NCBI GenBank assembly: GCA_030649435.1
Contig: JAUSKE010000007.1
Coordinates: forward strand, 1 to 9,559
Reading direction: 5' to 3'
DNA: 9,559 nucleotides
DNA from: Deltaproteobacteria bacterium
GTDB lineage: Bacteria; UBA10199; JACPAL01; JACOUP01
The position numbers were made by a program, and so were the translations under genes. Every line of letters starts with the position of its first letter. Positions within the stretch are counted from its first letter, which is position 1. Of this stretch, positions 6,106-9,559 are shown piece by piece. The notes beneath the pieces were generated by a model. It searched no databases and was not told the DNA's origin. It saw nothing but the letters and a program-made list of their open reading frames with translations.

Positions 6106-6407
6106 TGGCAGAATCAACCGCAGCCGCTAAAAAACGAGCCGTCCCCAAGGGGCGCCATCTTTCTCAGATCAAGCGAGAGCGCCAGAATGAGAAGCGATAC
6201 CTCGCCAATATTGTGATTCGCTCGCGAGTGAAAACAGCGCTGAAAAAGGTGCGTCAGGCGATCGAAAAGAAAGATAAAAAAGCGGCCCAGCTGGAGCTTA
6301 AGATGGCGATGTCTGTTTTGGGGAAAGCCGCCTCCAAGAGGATCCTTCACCCACGAAACGCCTCGCGTCATATTTCGAGACTCTCCCAAGCTGTTTCCAC
6401 ACTCTAG
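6105..6407 (+). CDS. rpsT: 30S ribosomal protein S20
   Basis: S20 binds 16S rRNA in the body of the small ribosomal subunit and is a primary assembly protein. The 100-residue product is basic and mostly helical. The diagnostic stretch IKRERQNEKRYLANIVIRS, then RVKTALKKVRQAI and, near the C-terminus, LGKAASKRILHPRNASRHIS, matches the family order. It is about 13 residues longer than the common 87-residue form, the extra length being an Ala/Lys-rich N-terminal tail (AESTAAAKKRAVPKG). ATG at 6105 is the only sensible start, although the upstream region is AT-rich and has no Shine-Dalgarno. A strong promoter lies at 5963-5990. The gene stands alone on the plus strand, divergent from murJ and convergent with holA, whose stop is 14 bases away. 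Confidence 0.95.
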   Translation: MAESTAAAKKRAVPKGRHLSQIKRERQNEKRYLANIVIRSRVKTALKKVRQAIEKKDKKAAQLELKMAMSVLGKAASKRILHPRNASRHISRLSQAVSTL

Positions 6408-6421
6408 GATTTCTTGTTGTC

Positions 6422-7381
6422 TCACGTAATTGCCCTTCTTACAAAACCGGTCATCAGGATTTCTGCTGGAAGCGATGACGTTTTAAACAGCCGATCAGCC
6501 TGAAAGAGTTGATCGAGGATCGAAACGCATTTTTTGCGATCAAACTTTCTTGATTGTTCCTGATAATTTCTGACAAAATAAGGGGGAATCCCAAGAAGTC
6601 GGCCAATCTCCCCTGACTCTTTTCCCTTCATCTCGTAGAGATTCAACAAAATTTTAAAATGCCGGTAAATCATCGCCACCGCTAACGGAAAATTATCCCG
6701 CTGGGAGAGCCCCTTCTTCAAAAGCTTGAGGGAATGGGACAGGTTCCGCTGGCCGATCGACTCGATGAGGTCAAAAATCGTTCTTGAGGAGACATCGGCG
6801 ACCACCGTTTCAAGATCGGTCGCTTCAAACCGTTTCTTTTCTGGCATTGCAAGAGCCAGACGTTCGAGCGACAGGGAGAGAACGCCTAGATCTTCACCGA
6901 CAAGATCAACGAGCAACTGCGGGCATTCCGGAGAGAGCGGCACCCCGAGGCGTCGCGATTCCTCGGCAACCCAGAAAGGGAGATCTCTTCGTAAGGGCGG
7001 CTTCAATTCATGGAACTGGGATTTTTCGATCAACTCCTTCCAAAAATTCTGTCGTTTATCAATCTTGCCGGCCAGAAAAACGACCGCCGTCTCTGAATCG
7101 AGCTTCGGCCCATGAGACTTGTCGCTCAGGGTAAACATATCCTTCAAAAGTGCCTCGGCCTCAGCCTTTCGGATCTCTTCCGTACGACGAATAACAATCA
7201 TCCGTTTCGAAGAAAAGAGGGAGCCGGTCGTCCCTGCCTCGAGGATCTCAACGGCCCTCACTTCTTTTCCTTCAAAAATATCGACACCAGACTGTTTCTC
7301 TCCCTTAAAAAAATCCTCTTTAAGCCTTTGATAGGCCCGTTCGAGGAGAAACCCTGATTCGCTGACAAGAAGGGTAATCAA
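6422..7381 (-). CDS. holA: DNA polymerase III delta subunit (clamp-loader)
   Basis: HolA is the clamp-loader subunit that opens the beta sliding clamp. The 319-residue length fits, and family features are present in order: an N-terminal ITLLVSESGFLLERAYQRLK, the strand-rich VVFLAGKIDKRQNFWKELIE near residues 100-120, FHELKPP followed by W, then the helical middle domain with LVDLVGEDLGVLSLSLERLAL and a C-terminal collar helix region with AVAMIYRHFKILLNLYEMK. The start is TTG at 7381, the base directly after the leuS stop TAA. GGTGAT at 7391-7386, inside the end of leuS and complementary to the 16S rRNA tail, supports this start and implies translation coupled to leuS. The stop at 6422 faces the rpsT stop at 6407. 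Confidence 0.93.
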   Translation of the reverse strand: MITLLVSESGFLLERAYQRLKEDFFKGEKQSGVDIFEGKEVRAVEILEAGTTGSLFSSKRMIVIRRTEEIRKAEAEALLKDMFTLSDKSHGPKLDSETAVVFLAGKIDKRQNFWKELIEKSQFHELKPPLRRDLPFWVAEESRRLGVPLSPECPQLLVDLVGEDLGVLSLSLERLALAMPEKKRFEATDLETVVADVSSRTIFDLIESIGQRNLSHSLKLLKKGLSQRDNFPLAVAMIYRHFKILLNLYEMKGKESGEIGRLLGIPPYFVRNYQEQSRKFDRKKCVSILDQLFQADRLFKTSSLPAEILMTGFVRRAIT

Positions 7382-9559
7382 TTAAATCACCAAATTAACG
7401 AGACGTCCCGGGACATAGATCACCTTTTTAACCGATGCCCCTTGAAGATGTTTCGTCACCTTTTCATCCTTTAAAACTCGCTCCTTCACCTCCTGCTCGG
7501 CAAGATCCACCGGGCAGATGATCTGGCTCCGGAGTTTACCGTTGATCTGAATCATCAATGTGACCTCGTCGGTCGCCAACCACTTTTCTTCATAAGAGGG
7601 CCAGGGAGTTTCTGCCAGTGATTCCTTGTGCCCCAAAATTTCCCAAAGCTCTTCCGTAATGTGTGGCGCAAAAGGGGCAAGAAGCAAGACCAACGCCTCG
7701 AGAGATTTTATGGAAGGAGTTCTCCCCTCAACACTCAAGTGATTGTAAAACTCCATCAGGGCGGCAATGGCGGTATTAAACTGAAAACGATGAAGGTCGT
7801 CGCTTACCCTTTTAATTGTTCGGTGCCGGAAGCGGCTTTCTTCCTGGTCCCCATTTCCTTTTGAACCGTCACTCACCAGCTTCCAAACCCTTTTGAGAAA
7901 CCGATAGGCCCCTTCAACCCCTTGGTCGTTCCAATCGAGGTCTTTTTCAGGTGGTGCGGCAAAGAGGGAGAAGAGTCGCGCCGTATCGGCCCCATAGCGG
8001 TCGATCAGGTAATTGGGATCGACGACATTCCCCTTCGACTTGCTCATCTTGGAGCCATCTTTGATCACCATCCCCTGGGTCAAAAGATTCTTGAAAGGTT
8101 CGCCGCACTCCTGATAGCCAAGGTCTCTCAAAACTTTGGTAAAGAATCGGGCATAGAGGAGGTGAAGGACTGCATGCTCAATCCCACCGATATATTGATC
8201 GACTGGCATCCAGTAGGCGGCCTCTTTTTTATCGAACGGCCCCTTGTCAAAATGGGGAGAACAGTACCGCAAGAAATACCAAGAGGATTCCACAAAGGTA
8301 TCCATCGTGTCGGTTTCCCTACGAGATTTTTTCCCGCATTTTGGACAATTGACCTTCATAAAATTTTCTACTGCCAATAAAGGAGAACCCCCCTCCCCTG
8401 TTAAAGCGACATCGGTCGGGAGGAGAACCGGGAGATCTTTTTCAGGGACTGGAACAAGGCCACAGGCCTCGCAACGGATCATTGGGATCGGCGTCCCCCA
8501 GTAACGCTGACGGGAGATCCCCCAATCACGAAGCTTGTAGGTTACTGTTCCTTTTCCAGAGCCCTTCTCTTCAAGAAAATGGACAATCTCTTTTTTGGCC
8601 TTCTCGTTGGGTTGCCCAGTGAACGGACCGGAGTCAACGAGAACCCCTTCATCGACATACGCCTCTTTCATGGTTTCCAAATGAAGAGTTGTTTCTGGCT
8701 GGATCACGATTTTGATCGGCAGATTATATTTTTTCGCAAATTCAAAATCTCTCTGGTCATGCGCCGGCACCGCCATCACCGCACCGGTTCCATAGTCCAT
8801 CAACACAAAATTAGCGGCGTAAATTGGAATAGAAGTCCGTGTCACCGGATTGATGCAATAAGCGCCGGTAAAGACCCCCTCCTTTTCATAAGAGCCTTCC
8901 ATCCGCTCTGTCCTATCAATCTTTGAAACCTTGTCGGCAAACTCTCGGACCTCTTTTTCCTGAGAAGTCCCCTTCGATAACTCCAGGGCCAACGGGTGTT
9001 CCGCCGCCAGGCTCAAAAAAGTAACGCCGTAGAGGGTATCGGGTCGGGTGGTAAAGACTTTGATCGATTTATTTTGATCACTCTTTAAAATTGGAAACTG
9101 AATCGTTGCCCCTTCGGAGCGACCAATCCACTCCCGCTGCATCGTCAAAACCCTCTCTGGCCAACCCGCTCCGGGCGAACCCTCTTTAAGTTTATCTAAA
9201 TCAGCGAGCAGTTCCTCGGCATAAGCGGTGATTTTAAAAAACCATTGATCCAACAGGCGCATCCGAACAATGGTGGAACAACGCCAACAGACCCCCTTCT
9301 CCACCTGTTCGTTGGCAAGGACTGTCTGGCATTTGTCGCACCAATTGACCTGCGACTGCTTCCGGTAGGCGAGCCCTTTCTCCACCATCTGGATAAAAAT
9401 TTTCTGTTCCCACCGGTAATAATCAGGATTGCAGGTGGCAAGCTCACGATCCCAATCGTAGGAAAGCCCCATCTTCTTTAACTGCTCCCGCATGTACGTA
9501 ATGTTGGTATCGGTCCATTTTTTGGGGTGGGTTTTGTTTTCGATCGCCGCATTCTCCGC
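7382..9559 (-). CDS. leuS: Leucyl-tRNA synthetase, N-terminus outside the window
   Basis: LeuRS attaches leucine to tRNA-Leu in the cytoplasm. The reading frame is open to the right edge: before the internal Met at 9493 it reads AENAAIENKTHPKKW and TDTNITY, typical LeuRS sequence, so the gene starts beyond 9559. About 725 residues are visible and roughly 85, including the HIGH motif, are missing. Visible signatures are the zinc cluster C74, C77, C91, C94 (visible numbering) around TVLANEQV; the editing-domain elements FTTRPDTLYG and GTGAVMAVPAHD; RDWGISRQRYWGTPIPM; a second cysteine cluster (CEAC...CPKC) before DTMDTFVESSWYFLRY; and KMSKS at 8036-8050. The C-terminal tRNA-binding region with IQINGKLRSQI is complete and ends in TAA at 7384-7382, with holA starting at the next base. 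Confidence 0.97.
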   Translation of the reverse strand, partial: AENAAIENKTHPKKWTDTNITYMREQLKKMGLSYDWDRELATCNPDYYRWEQKIFIQMVEKGLAYRKQSQVNWCDKCQTVLANEQVEKGVCWRCSTIVRMRLLDQWFFKITAYAEELLADLDKLKEGSPGAGWPERVLTMQREWIGRSEGATIQFPILKSDQNKSIKVFTTRPDTLYGVTFLSLAAEHPLALELSKGTSQEKEVREFADKVSKIDRTERMEGSYEKEGVFTGAYCINPVTRTSIPIYAANFVLMDYGTGAVMAVPAHDQRDFEFAKKYNLPIKIVIQPETTLHLETMKEAYVDEGVLVDSGPFTGQPNEKAKKEIVHFLEEKGSGKGTVTYKLRDWGISRQRYWGTPIPMIRCEACGLVPVPEKDLPVLLPTDVALTGEGGSPLLAVENFMKVNCPKCGKKSRRETDTMDTFVESSWYFLRYCSPHFDKGPFDKKEAAYWMPVDQYIGGIEHAVLHLLYARFFTKVLRDLGYQECGEPFKNLLTQGMVIKDGSKMSKSKGNVVDPNYLIDRYGADTARLFSLFAAPPEKDLDWNDQGVEGAYRFLKRVWKLVSDGSKGNGDQEESRFRHRTIKRVSDDLHRFQFNTAIAALMEFYNHLSVEGRTPSIKSLEALVLLLAPFAPHITEELWEILGHKESLAETPWPSYEEKWLATDEVTLMIQINGKLRSQIICPVDLAEQEVKERVLKDEKVTKHLQGASVKKVIYVPGRLVNLVI
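7386..7391 (-). promoter_or_regulatory. Ribosome-binding site that sets the TTG start of holA
   Basis: GGTGAT lies four bases before the TTG at 7381 and within the last codons of leuS. It matches the GGTGAT part of the extended anti-Shine-Dalgarno complement and favours TTG over any downstream ATG. Confidence 0.65.

Noticed and set aside
6114..6425. A 103-codon minus-strand open frame over rpsT
   Set aside because: It is the antisense of the clearly recognisable S20 gene.

Overview
The window carries a conserved housekeeping block and one very large, probably lineage-specific surface or secreted protein gene. Reading from the right edge, the minus strand encodes leuS (leucyl-tRNA synthetase, 5' end outside the window) and holA (DNA polymerase III delta subunit), which abut with no spare base. 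Next comes rpsT (ribosomal protein S20) on the plus strand, convergent with holA, then murJ (lipid II flippase) on the minus strand, divergent from rpsT. Downstream of murJ, on the same strand, lies a 4.0-kb gene for a 1345-residue exported protein. At the left edge, again on the minus strand, a further gene starts and runs out of the window; it resembles the YjbQ/UPF0047 family.

The leuS-holA-rpsT-murJ neighbourhood and the moderate base composition suggest a Gram-negative bacterium, most likely in the broad deltaproteobacterial/Bdellovibrionota-like area. This is inference from gene order and sequence style; no taxonomic marker was compared. lptE, which often lies between leuS and holA in Proteobacteria, is absent here.

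The large gene (195-4232) has a signal peptide, a six-cysteine CGDG-type motif and about 500 residues of Thr/Ser/Gly repeats organised round a recurring STGSLT core. A (PTSQ)n-type linker follows, then a roughly 600-residue C-terminal region with at least one FG-GAP-like calcium-binding motif. It looks like a glycosylatable stalk carrying a beta-propeller-like head. The repeats are nearly identical at DNA level (135-bp units), so the stalk length is likely to vary between strains.

The 151 bases between the murJ and rpsT start codons (5954-6104 if the GTG start of murJ is counted, 5933-6104 from its likely ATG) form the main regulatory region. It holds a strong sigma-70-type promoter towards rpsT, a weaker overlapping candidate towards murJ, and a long hairpin placed just after the predicted rpsT transcription start. 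The rpsT start region is AT-rich, has no Shine-Dalgarno sequence and can pair with upstream sequence. The remaining intergenic gaps are short: 125 bases between the large gene and murJ with two small AT-rich inverted repeats, 61 bases between the large gene and the left-edge gene, and 14 bases between the rpsT and holA stops. No tRNA, rRNA, insertion sequence or CRISPR array was recognised.
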